This document shows positions 44,351-52,168 of a stretch of 64,000 bases of DNA, one piece after another. The notes beneath the pieces were generated by a model. The model searched no databases. It was not told the DNA's origin and was given only the letters and a program-made list of their open reading frames with translations. The DNA comes from Prevotellaceae bacterium UBA1391 (GTDB taxonomy: Bacteria; Bacteroidota; Bacteroidia; Bacteroidales; Bacteroidaceae), in the NCBI GenBank assembly GCA_002305265.1, contig DBQP01000007.1:1-64000 (forward strand). Reading direction: 5' to 3'. The stretch's first letter is position 1, and each line of letters begins with the position of its first letter. The position numbers and the translations under genes are program-made.

Positions 44351-45601
44351 TCAGCGCTTGCTCGTTACGTCGTGCTCGTATTGCTGGATCAGGCGGATGT
44401 AGTCTTCGCCCACGGGCACGTGGTTCTTCAGGTTGAAGTAGTCGAACACGGCGCCGAAAGGCAGGCTCTTGGCCTCTTCCATGAGGGCCAGTCGCTCGAA
44501 TCCCATGTTCTTGTCCTCATAGTCGCGCAACAGCCCGACGGGTTCCAGCAGCGCCTGCAGCAGACATTTCTGTGTCGCGCGCGTACCGATGATGTATGCA
44601 CCGATGCGGTTGATGGAGGCATCGAAGTAGTCGAGCCCCACGTGGGCGCGGTGGAGCGCATCTGCCCGCACGATTTCCTTGAACAGGTCCAGCGTCTGGT
44701 CATTCATGATGGTGACGTGGTCGGAGTCCCAGCGCACGGGCCGGCTCACATGGAGCATCAGTTCCGGCACGAAGAGGAGGAGCGATGCCACCATGTCGCT
44801 CACGTTCTCCGTCTGCTCGTAGTGTCCCGTGTCGAGCGTATAGATGACCTTGCGGGTGGCGCAATAGCCTGCGTAGAAGTCGTGCGAGCCCACGGTGTAG
44901 CTTTCCAGGCCGATGCCGAAGAGCTTGGCCTCTACGCAGCTCTTCATGTGGGGCAGCGGCTCCGCCAGGATTTGGTCGAGCGAGTCTGCCAGAATCTCAC
45001 GGTAGTATTTGCGTCTGACGGGCATGTCCTTGCTGCCGTCGTGCACCCAGATGTTCATGATGCAGGGGTCTCCCTGCCGCTGGCCCATCACGTCGGCAAT
45101 GCGCCGGCAGCGCTTCGTGTGCTCAATCCAGAACGCGCGGATGGCTGGGTCTGGGTTGGCCAGCGTGAGGTTCCCGCTCTTGGGATGGGAGAAGCTGGTG
45201 GAGTTGAAGTCCAGCTTGAGCTTCTGTTGCTCGGCCCATTGCATCCAGCTTTCGAAGTGGGCGGGCTCCACTTGGTCTCGGTCGACGAATTTGCCGCCAA
45301 AGTCGCCGTAAGTCTCGTGCAGGTTGAGGCGGTGGTTGCCTGCCAGCAACGTCTGCACGAAGGCGATGTCTTGGCGCACCTCGTCGATGTTGCGCGCGCG
45401 TCCGGGGTAGTTGCCGGTCGCCTGGATGCCGCCGGAGAGCGCCTCGCTCCGCTCGAAGCCGACGACGTCGTCGGTTTGCCAGCAGTGGAGCGAGATGGGA
45501 ATTTGCTCAAGTGTCTCGATCACCTTGTCGGTGTCGATGCCGAGTGCTGCGTATCGCTCCTTGGCGAGGGCGTATGCACTGATGATGGATGATTCGTTCA
45601 T
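44351..45601 (-). CDS. rhaA: L-rhamnose isomerase
   Basis: Isomerises L-rhamnose to L-rhamnulose in the cytosol; 416 aa, the expected size. Family features: ISLHCWQTDDVVGFE near residue 40, TGNYPGRARN, LNLHETYGDFGGKFVDRD, and the metal-site region YTLDTGHYEQTENVSD. It lies between rhaB (97 bp upstream) and the MFS transporter (75 bp downstream) in the rhamnose operon. Confidence 0.96.
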   Translation of the reverse strand: MNESSIISAYALAKERYAALGIDTDKVIETLEQIPISLHCWQTDDVVGFERSEALSGGIQATGNYPGRARNIDEVRQDIAFVQTLLAGNHRLNLHETYGDFGGKFVDRDQVEPAHFESWMQWAEQQKLKLDFNSTSFSHPKSGNLTLANPDPAIRAFWIEHTKRCRRIADVMGQRQGDPCIMNIWVHDGSKDMPVRRKYYREILADSLDQILAEPLPHMKSCVEAKLFGIGLESYTVGSHDFYAGYCATRKVIYTLDTGHYEQTENVSDMVASLLLFVPELMLHVSRPVRWDSDHVTIMNDQTLDLFKEIVRADALHRAHVGLDYFDASINRIGAYIIGTRATQKCLLQALLEPVGLLRDYEDKNMGFERLALMEEAKSLPFGAVFDYFNLKNHVPVGEDYIRLIQQYEHDVTSKR

Positions 45602-45698
45602 GGTGGTAAGATGTTGTGGTTATGTCTGTTTCAATGCGTGTCCTTGCTGCATAGCTGCGGGCTGACAGGCGTTGTCCCGCTTCGCTCTGGTGGGGTGT

Positions 45699-47201
45699 TC
45701 AGTGTGCCTCCGCCGCGTTTGGGTCGGAGGTCGCTTGCAGGAAGCGTGCGTAGGCGGCATCCCACAGGGCGGCATCAGTCGGTTCGTAGCGGCGCATCTC
45801 GATGCTGTCGGCGATAATGCGCCGCATGGATGCGAGGCCGTCGACGAGGCCGGCGGCTCTTGCCTGCATCATGATGTTGCCGATGGCGGTGCCTTCCACA
45901 GGCCCGGCAACGACCGGACGGCCGATGGCGTTGGCCGTCATCTGCATCAGGTGGTGGTTGTGGGTTCCTCCGCCGATGGCGTGGAGCGTGCGGATGGGCA
46001 TCGGTGCCAGGCTGTCCAGCCAGGAGAGCACTTGCCGGTAGCGCATGGCCAGGCTGTCGAAGATGACCCGAACGACCTCCGCGTAGCTCTGCGGAACGGG
46101 CTGCGAGGTCGTGGCGCAGTAGCGTCGGATGGCTTCCTGCATGGATTGGGGATGGGCAAAGGCTTCGTCGTCGGGGTTGATGAAGCTGCGGAAGAAGGGG
46201 ACGGAGGCGGCGTCGGCAACGAGCCGGCCGACGTCGGAGGGGATGCTGGCGTCGCCGCTCCACTCCTTTCGGCACTGCTCCAGCAGCCACATGCCGCAGA
46301 TGTTCTTGAGGAAGCGGGTGGTTCCGTCCACGCCGCCTTCGTTCGTGAAGTTGTAGCGTTGGCTTTCCGCATGGATGATGGGCTGTGGCGACTCGATGCC
46401 GAGGAGCGACCAAGTGCCGCAGCTCAGGTAGGCGAAGTCGGTGCCGGCGGCAGGTACGGCAGCCACGGCGGAGGCTGTGTCGTGTCCGGCTACGGCAATG
46501 ACGGGCACGGGGCCGAGCCCTGTGGCTTTCTGTACGTCGTCGGTGAGCGTTCCTACCCGTGTTCCGGGTCTGACCATTGGCCCGAACTGGCTGCGGTCGA
46601 GCCCGAGTGGACGCAGCAGGTCGGCGTCGATCTCACCGGTCCGCGGGTTGAGCAACTGCGCCGTGGAGAGCACGGAATACTCGCACACGGCCTGCCCCGT
46701 GAGCATATAGCTGAGCGCATCGGGGATGAACAGCACCTTGTCGGCAGCCGCGAGTGCCGAGTCGGCGTTGCGGCGCATGGTGTGCAACTGGAACAGCGAG
46801 TTGAAGTTCATGAACTGGATGCCCGTCTTGGCATAGACGGTGTCGCGGTCTACCAGTTTGAAATATTCCTCCTGCGCGCCGTCGGTGTGCGGGTCGCGGT
46901 AGCAGAGCGGGTTGCGCAGGATGCCTCCGTCGCGGCCCACGCACACGAAGTCGCAGCCCCAGGCGTCGATGCCGATGGAGGTGAGCTGGATGCCTTCGGC
47001 GGCCACGAGCCGCAGTCCGTGCAGGATTTCCCGGTAGAGGGCGAAGATGTCCCAGTAGAGATGGCCTCCCTGTGGGATGATGTCGTTCGGGAATCGTGTG
47101 ATCTCGCGTTGCTGGAGCCTTCCGTCGGCCATGCTGCCGAGGATGGTCCGTCCGCTTGTAGCGCCGAGATCGACGGCCAGAAAGTGATGCGTGTCTGTCA
47201 T
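45699..47201 (-). CDS. rhaB: L-rhamnulokinase
   Basis: FGGY-family kinase phosphorylating L-rhamnulose at C1; 500 aa. N-terminal phosphate motif FLAVDLGATSGRTILG (6-21), SIGIDAWGCDFVCVGRDG, VIAVAGHDTASAVAAVPA and IGGGTHNHHLMQMTAN (second phosphate motif). It follows the GH43-like gene by 43 bp and precedes rhaA. Confidence 0.96.
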   Translation of the reverse strand: MTDTHHFLAVDLGATSGRTILGSMADGRLQQREITRFPNDIIPQGGHLYWDIFALYREILHGLRLVAAEGIQLTSIGIDAWGCDFVCVGRDGGILRNPLCYRDPHTDGAQEEYFKLVDRDTVYAKTGIQFMNFNSLFQLHTMRRNADSALAAADKVLFIPDALSYMLTGQAVCEYSVLSTAQLLNPRTGEIDADLLRPLGLDRSQFGPMVRPGTRVGTLTDDVQKATGLGPVPVIAVAGHDTASAVAAVPAAGTDFAYLSCGTWSLLGIESPQPIIHAESQRYNFTNEGGVDGTTRFLKNICGMWLLEQCRKEWSGDASIPSDVGRLVADAASVPFFRSFINPDDEAFAHPQSMQEAIRRYCATTSQPVPQSYAEVVRVIFDSLAMRYRQVLSWLDSLAPMPIRTLHAIGGGTHNHHLMQMTANAIGRPVVAGPVEGTAIGNIMMQARAAGLVDGLASMRRIIADSIEMRRYEPTDAALWDAAYARFLQATSDPNAAEAH

Positions 47202-47244
47202 GATGGTGGGGATGAGGGGCGGTGCCCGATTGCTTGCTGGCCGC

Positions 47245-48294
47245 CTAACGTGGCGTTTGGCTGGCGTTCAGCCGCTCCAGCCGTTTGTATTCCTTTTTGG
47301 TCAGCCGCATGAAAGAGCCGTGCTGGGGATGCCGCACGCCCTGGATGTCGACGGGGTCGGAGAAGTTTCTCAGGTATTTGTCGGCCTTGCAGATGCGGTA
47401 GTGCTTGGGGTTGCTGCTGTATTCGATGTAGGCCACGCGCCATGTGTCGTCGCCGATGAGCTGGAAGGCGCTGCTTCCCTCGCACTTCTTCTTTCCCTCG
47501 AAGTCGACGTAGTCGTCGGCGAGGGGCTCGCTCCATGGGCCGGTCAGGTGCTTGGCCGTGGCGGTGAAGATGCCGGGCTGTCCGCCTTCTTTCTTGATGA
47601 GCATGTGGTAGAGGCCGTCGGAAGGCAGGTAGTTGATGTCGGCGTCAATCGTGGCATAGCCCCAGTCGAACAGCAGTTGCGGCTTGGTGAGCTGGGTGAA
47701 GGTCTCGTCGGCATAGGAATAGTACATGCGGTCGTAGGCCTCCTCGGAGCTGTTCAGCATGGAGTAGTAGATGAGATAGCCGCCACGCCGTCCGTCGGGC
47801 CACGTGTATTGGGGGTCCCAGAAGATTTGCGGGGCCCACACGCGGTGCACCTTCGACCAGTCGCGATAGACGTCGGGGGCGTCGGGATTGCAGAAGATGG
47901 CGGGGCCCTGCCGGAAGTCGAAGGTCTTGGACTCCCAGTGGAGGAGGTCGTCGGAGCGCAGGAGGTCGATGCCGTAGTTGTCCCACACGCGTGAGCGTCC
48001 GACGCACATGTCGGTCGTCACCATCAGATAGCCGCGCCCCTTGGCCCGGCGGCAGATGTAGGCATCGCGCTGTCCGCCCTCGATGCGTGCGTGTTGCTGC
48101 GGATCCATGATGGGCGCGCCGCCGAGAATGTCCGTGTAGTTGTAGCCGTCGCGGCTGATGGCGTATGCCGTGTATTCGCCCGAGCCGCTCATGTGGCAGT
48201 AGAGGTAGCCGTAGGTGCCTTTCTGAGGGTTCTGTGCCGACAGGAAGGAGGCGTTCAGCATGAATACAAGGAGGGCCTGCAAGATGTGTTTCAT
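47245..48294 (-). CDS. Exported GH43-like glycosidase
   Basis: A 349-aa exported protein with a signal peptide (ILQALLVFMLNASFLSAQ). The rest looks like a five-bladed beta-propeller of the GH43/GH32 type: GYLYCHMSGSGEYTAYAIS, LLRSDDLLHWESKTF, VHRVWAPQIFWDPQY, YATIDADINYLPSDGLYHM and the acid-type motif CEGSSAFQLIGDDTWRVA. It would act on alpha-L-arabinofuranosides or related bonds in plant pectin. First gene of the operon with rhaB-rhaA-MFS-rhaD, so it probably supplies substrate from rhamnogalacturonan-type glycans. The catalytic residues cannot be fixed by eye, so the activity is uncertain. Confidence 0.8.
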   Translation of the reverse strand: MKHILQALLVFMLNASFLSAQNPQKGTYGYLYCHMSGSGEYTAYAISRDGYNYTDILGGAPIMDPQQHARIEGGQRDAYICRRAKGRGYLMVTTDMCVGRSRVWDNYGIDLLRSDDLLHWESKTFDFRQGPAIFCNPDAPDVYRDWSKVHRVWAPQIFWDPQYTWPDGRRGGYLIYYSMLNSSEEAYDRMYYSYADETFTQLTKPQLLFDWGYATIDADINYLPSDGLYHMLIKKEGGQPGIFTATAKHLTGPWSEPLADDYVDFEGKKKCEGSSAFQLIGDDTWRVAYIEYSSNPKHYRICKADKYLRNFSDPVDIQGVRHPQHGSFMRLTKKEYKRLERLNASQTPR

Positions 48295-48330
48295 GTATAG
48301 GATTGGTAGTAATGGTGTGGAAAGATAGTG

Positions 48331-48338
48331 CAAAGATA
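48331..48338 (-). promoter_or_regulatory. -7 element of the GH43-rhamnose operon
   Basis: Minus-strand TATCTTTG matches TAnnTTTG, 36 bp before the GH43-like ATG; no TTG at the usual spacing, perhaps because an activator is needed. No AraC-type regulator gene is present in the window. Confidence 0.55.
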
Positions 48339-48509
48339 AAGATTTTCTGCAGAAATCGCGCGGATGTGTTGCGAAAAGTTGGAACTGCGGCTCACTTTGC
48401 CGTGCGCCGGAATTGTATTTGTTCCGTTGTTTCCGCGTGTATAGGCTTTGCCGTGGCGACGTCGCTTCGCCCTGCACGTTCGGTTCGTGGGAAGGGGAGA
48501 CGACAACGG

Positions 48510-48563
48510 GAAGGCCTTCGTCTCGTGTCGGGAAGGCCTTCCCGTCGTGCCAAGAAGGCCTCC
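48510..48563. repeat. GAAGGCCTTC triple array, copy 5
   Basis: Units at 48510, 48532 (perfect) and 48554 (ninth base C), period 22 bp. It lies in the 379-bp gap 48295-48673 between the GH43-like gene and the GH25 gene, both on the minus strand; its left edge is 172 bp from the -7 box of the rhamnose operon. No gene is seen in the gap. Confidence 0.88.
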
Positions 48564-48673
48564 CGTCGTATGGAAAATGTTGCCTGCCGTGCGCGCTGGC
48601 GAAGCGGCCTGACAGTGTTGCGGGGGCTGTCAGGGGCTGCCGGTGGGGTGCTGCTGCCGGGCGGCTGGCTGTG

Positions 48674-49501
48674 TCAGAGCGTGATGTCGCGCAGGCTGTG
48701 TCGTCCGACGAAGCGGCTGCGGTCGACGTCGCCGCGGACGCCGTCGATGCGTCCGGAGGCGGTGTACTGCCAGATGACGTAGTCGTCGCCGCCGCTGAGC
48801 TGGGGCTGTTCGAAGATGTAGGCGGCAATCATGAACGGGTATTCTCCGTAGCCTTTGCCATAGAAGTGCTTGTTGTAGAAGTTGCGGCCGGTGTAGATCA
48901 TCGGGCGCTTGCCGAAGGTTTGCGTGACGAGCCGCAGGAGCTCCTTGAGGCGGGCATGAAAGACGTCGTCGCTGACGCGGTTGGTGGCCTCGACGTCGAT
49001 GATGGGGATGAGATCCTGCTGGCGCAGGTCGACCATGCTCATGAAGTTGCTCAGTTGTTTCTGCGCCGTCACGTTGGCCCGGAAGAAGTGGTAGCTCCCC
49101 ACCTTGAGACCGGCGCGCCTGGCTTCGCGCACATTGGTCTGATAGTAGCTGTCCTGATTGCTCTCGCCTTCCGACGCCTTGATGTAGACATAGCTCACTT
49201 CGGGGTGTCGGGCCACGCGGTCCCAGTCGATGCGGCCTTGATAGTGGCTCACGTCGATGCCGTGGAGGGTGGCTGTCTGGTGGGTGAAGCCGAAGAAGGC
49301 AGGCTGTTCCAGCGTCCGTGGATGGCTGTCGGGACGGGCGCGGCGGGTGAGCGGATCGGGCTCCGGCGGAGCCATCTCGCTGTTGGCTGGCTTCGGCTTG
49401 CGCTTGCTGGCAAGCGCAGCGGAGGGCAGTGCGAAGGCCAAGGCAAGCAGACAGAGGCAGATCCACTGGGCGCGTATGTCGGTCTTGGGATGTGATGGCA
49501 T
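48674..49501 (-). CDS. GH25 family lysozyme (N-acetylmuramidase)
   Basis: Exported family 25 muramidase, 275 aa. A signal or anchor helix (WICLCLLALAFALPSAALAS) is followed by a Lys/Pro-rich linker. GH25 motifs: HGIDVSHYQGRIDWDRVA, SYVYIKASEGESNQD, GSYHFFRANVTAQKQ, and IIDVEATN (catalytic Asp/Glu pair), ending in VIWQYTASGRIDGVRGDVD. It hydrolyses peptidoglycan glycan strands, in cell-wall turnover or against other bacteria. The ATG at 49501 (MPSHPKTD) fits the signal better than the frame opening at 49600. Confidence 0.93.
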   Translation of the reverse strand: MPSHPKTDIRAQWICLCLLALAFALPSAALASKRKPKPANSEMAPPEPDPLTRRARPDSHPRTLEQPAFFGFTHQTATLHGIDVSHYQGRIDWDRVARHPEVSYVYIKASEGESNQDSYYQTNVREARRAGLKVGSYHFFRANVTAQKQLSNFMSMVDLRQQDLIPIIDVEATNRVSDDVFHARLKELLRLVTQTFGKRPMIYTGRNFYNKHFYGKGYGEYPFMIAAYIFEQPQLSGGDDYVIWQYTASGRIDGVRGDVDRSRFVGRHSLRDITL

Positions 49502-49640
49502 GAGGACGTGGAAAAGTGGGAGGTGGGAGAGGGCTGGCGGGCAGTCGTGCCAACAGGGGACCGGGCCGGGCATGCGGCGGCCGCGCGGGCGACGCACCAT
49601 TGGGGCGAGGCCGCAAGGGCGGACTGCTGAAAAATTGTCA

Positions 49641-49671
49641 CAAAAGTAGAGAAATTACCCCACTTTAGCAA
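49641..49671 (-). promoter_or_regulatory. Promoter of the GH25 gene
   Basis: Minus-strand TTG (49671-49669), 20 bp, TACTTTTG (49648-49641): full -33/-7 match, leader of about 135 nt. Confidence 0.75.
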
Positions 49672-49747
49672 TTTTGCTCCTGCGGCCGCGTGTTTTTTTA
49701 AAGAATATTAGGGATTTCAATGGGCAGAAGGAGCGGTGGGCAGTGCC

Positions 49748-51172
49748 TCAGCGGATGCGGACCTGCAGCGGTGTGTCGATTTCTTTTTTCCAGTCGGGCA
49801 AGGAGTGGAACCAGCTTTCGGCCGTGGGATAGCCAAAGGTCTCCTTGGCGGCGGTGAAGGAAACATGGTAGTGCGTGGTGAGCAGGATGGGGGCGCGGCT
49901 GGAGGTGGTGCGGTTGCGCTGTCCGTCCGCTGGACGGAGCGCGCTGCGGCGCGTGGTCGTGCTGCGCCGGGCGGAGAGGGCGGGACGCTGGGCGGCGGTG
50001 CGGTTGCGTCGCGCGTCGCGGGCCTTGGCGTCGTCGCTGGGACGGGTGCGCAGGCCAACGACTTGGTGGAGCGGCAGGTCGTGGGTCGTCGCGCGGGCTT
50101 CGGCGGGCACATAGAGCGCCATGCCAACGCTCTCGGGTGCGTAGAGAGCCTTGTTGGCTTCGCTCGACTGTTCGGGATAGTCTGTGCCCCAGGTAGCGTA
50201 GAGGCCCTGTGGGAGCCCTTCGGCCACGACGGCTGTCGTGCCGATTTTCTGCAGTCCAGTGCAGAGCTGGGGATCCGCGGAGGTGGCGGACGAGGTCATC
50301 AGCAGGGTGGCGCGCACCTCGAGGTCGCGATGTCCGGCGTAGAGCGTGTAGGTGGTGCTCACGTCGGCCGTGCCTCCGCTCAAGCGGGCGCCGAGGTCGT
50401 CCATGCGGATGATGGTGCGCACGGGGCCGCTGCAGAGGATGCGCTGGCGGCGGATGGCGACGTCGCGCCAGTCGCCCACGCTGCTCGTGGCGGCGTTCCA
50501 GGGACGGAGCGTGCCGCACCCGATGCTCTGTCCGGCCCAGAGTACGTCGCAGCCATAGGACTCGTCGTTGAGCTGAGGGGCGGAGGTATAGAAGTGGGTG
50601 GTGGGAATCTCGAGGCGCGGCAGGCGCTTGGCGTAGAGGTCGATGTTCTGCCGGTGGTCGAAGTAGATGCGGTAGGCCACGAGTTCCGACTCGATGGCGG
50701 GTCCGTGGTGGTAGAGGGCGGGGTAGAGATTGCTGGCGCCGGGTGCCTCGATGGCGGTGATGGCGGGGTGGGCGCCGCCGCGGTCGTCGAGCATGAGTTC
50801 GGCATGGAGACGCGGAGCAGGCGAACCCTCAGTGGTGGGAGGGGCCTGCGGGAGGAGCGTGACGGCATAGGAGAGGGTGGCTTTGGGACCGATGGTGCTC
50901 AGAAAGACCAGCTCGTCGGGTTGCCCGTCTTGGTCGAGGTCGTCGATTTGGGCGGGAACGGGCTGTCCGTTCAAGCGGACGACGGCGGCGGCTGGTTGGA
51001 AACCAAGCCCCTTGACGTCGGCCAGCCGGATGACGACGGGGGCGTCGGTGCGTGGCAGGTCGAGCGGGTTGCGGACGGTGAGGGTGAGCTCGTGTGGCCT
51101 GACGGTGGCGGCCAGTGAGGTGCAGGGGTGCGCTGTGGCCAGGAGCAGGAGGGCAAGGAGGGTGTGTTTCAT
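49748..51172 (-). CDS. DUF4861 family exported protein
   Basis: A 474-aa exported protein with a signal peptide (LLALLLLATAHPCTSLAA). It matches the DUF4861 family: HELTLTVRNPLDLPRTDAP and VRLNGQPVPAQIDDLDQDGQ at the start, NIDLYAKRLPRLEIP, TYTLYAGHRDLEVR and AKETFGYPTAESWFHSLPDW at the end. The fold may be a carbohydrate-active beta-sandwich; the function is not established. About residues 375-425 is an Arg/Ser/Thr-rich low-complexity stretch (from about 50040 down to 49895) between two conserved parts, unlike its neighbours. Coupled by ATGA overlap to the phytase-like gene. Confidence 0.75.
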   Translation of the reverse strand: MKHTLLALLLLATAHPCTSLAATVRPHELTLTVRNPLDLPRTDAPVVIRLADVKGLGFQPAAAVVRLNGQPVPAQIDDLDQDGQPDELVFLSTIGPKATLSYAVTLLPQAPPTTEGSPAPRLHAELMLDDRGGAHPAITAIEAPGASNLYPALYHHGPAIESELVAYRIYFDHRQNIDLYAKRLPRLEIPTTHFYTSAPQLNDESYGCDVLWAGQSIGCGTLRPWNAATSSVGDWRDVAIRRQRILCSGPVRTIIRMDDLGARLSGGTADVSTTYTLYAGHRDLEVRATLLMTSSATSADPQLCTGLQKIGTTAVVAEGLPQGLYATWGTDYPEQSSEANKALYAPESVGMALYVPAEARATTHDLPLHQVVGLRTRPSDDAKARDARRNRTAAQRPALSARRSTTTRRSALRPADGQRNRTTSSRAPILLTTHYHVSFTAAKETFGYPTAESWFHSLPDWKKEIDTPLQVRIR

Positions 51173-52098
51173 CGGATGAGCAGGATTTGGAGCCAGTCGT
51201 GTAGGAAGCCGGCGTAGCGGTTCTGGGAATCGGTGAGGAGGAGGAGCGTGCGGCTGCCGTCGGCCAGAGTGGGGCCCCAGCAGAGCGCCTCGTAGTTGGC
51301 AAAGGAGCGCGAGGTGAGTGACATGCGGGTGCGCACGTGCCAGAGAAGGGTCTTGTGAAGTGTGGCCGTGTCGAAGATGTATAGGCTGCAGCGCGTCCAA
51401 GCCCCGATCTTCCGCTTTGGCACGTAGACCTCACGTTCCAACACGAGCAGGCGCGAGTCGGCATAGTGGAGTACGGCGCTCACGCCGTGTGCGTGGTTGC
51501 GACCGGCCTTGCTGGCTTTGGGTGCGTCGAGTGGATAGTGGAGCGTGCGCAGGGGCTGGAGCTCGGTGTCGAGCTGGATGAGCCGCGCAACACCTGCTCC
51601 ATTGTTTTCTTCCATCGCCCAGACGGTGTGGGAGGTGGGGTCGTAGCAGAGTCCCTCGAGGCCATGGTTGGAGATGGGATGGGGAAGGAGTGCGGCGCTG
51701 CTGCGTCCGGTGAGTTGTCCGTCGCGCGTGTACTCGATGAGCCGGCTGTCGGCCTCTCCGGCCACGAGCAGCGTGTGGGTGTGGGGCAGCAGGCAAATGT
51801 CCTCGGCATCGCGGTTGGGCAGAGAGGAGAAGTGGGAGGCGCGGAGGGCGACTTGCTGGAGGTGGAGCTGGCCGCTGATGCTGTCGATGGGCATGGAAAG
51901 AATGCAGAAACCGTCGTGTGCCGACTGGTCGTCGACGACTGCGTAGTCGTCTCGGCTGATGCGGGTGAGGCCGCTGTAGTTGGCGGCCGGCAGCTGCTTG
52001 TCGAGCTTGACGGGACGCAAGGCCTGCTGCAGGCGCTGGGCCGACAGCGGAAGGCTCAGACAGAGCAAAAGCGTGAGGCAGAGGGAAATGGGTTTCAT
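51169..52098 (-). CDS. Phytase-like esterase domain protein, exported
   Basis: A 309-aa exported beta-propeller-like protein, with signal peptide (PISLCLTLLLCLSLPLSAQ). It resembles the 'esterase-like activity of phytase' family: YSGLTRISRDDYAVVDDQ, RDAEDICLLPHTHTLLVAGE, NHGLEGLCYDPTSHTVWAME and FANYEALCWGPTLADGS. The N-terminal methionine at 52098 lies only 5 bp after a -7 box, so the transcript is probably leaderless. It overlaps the DUF4861 gene by ATGA, which suggests joint function in the periplasm. The substrate is unknown. Confidence 0.78.
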   Translation of the reverse strand: MKPISLCLTLLLCLSLPLSAQRLQQALRPVKLDKQLPAANYSGLTRISRDDYAVVDDQSAHDGFCILSMPIDSISGQLHLQQVALRASHFSSLPNRDAEDICLLPHTHTLLVAGEADSRLIEYTRDGQLTGRSSAALLPHPISNHGLEGLCYDPTSHTVWAMEENNGAGVARLIQLDTELQPLRTLHYPLDAPKASKAGRNHAHGVSAVLHYADSRLLVLEREVYVPKRKIGAWTRCSLYIFDTATLHKTLLWHVRTRMSLTSRSFANYEALCWGPTLADGSRTLLLLTDSQNRYAGFLHDWLQILLIR

Positions 52099-52103
52099 GC
52101 GCG

Positions 52104-52133
52104 CAAAGATACAATATATCGACGAGGGCACAA
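52104..52133 (-). promoter_or_regulatory. Promoter of the phytase-like gene, leaderless
   Basis: Minus-strand TTG (52133-52131), 19 bp, TATCTTTG (52111-52104). Only 5 bp separate the box from the ATG at 52098. Confidence 0.7.
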
Positions 52134-52155
52134 ATCAAAAATGGAAATAAATTCG

Positions 52156-52163
52156 TAACTTTG
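52156..52163 (+). promoter_or_regulatory. -7 element of mtaB, leaderless
   Basis: TAACTTTG, perfect -7 match, only 5 bp before the mtaB ATG at 52169. No TTG at -33. Confidence 0.65.
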
Positions 52164-52168
52164 CAGGC

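Noticed and set aside
42878..45592. 904-codon plus-strand open frame opposite rhaA and the MFS gene
   Set aside because: Antisense shadow; the minus strand carries well-known genes in operon order.
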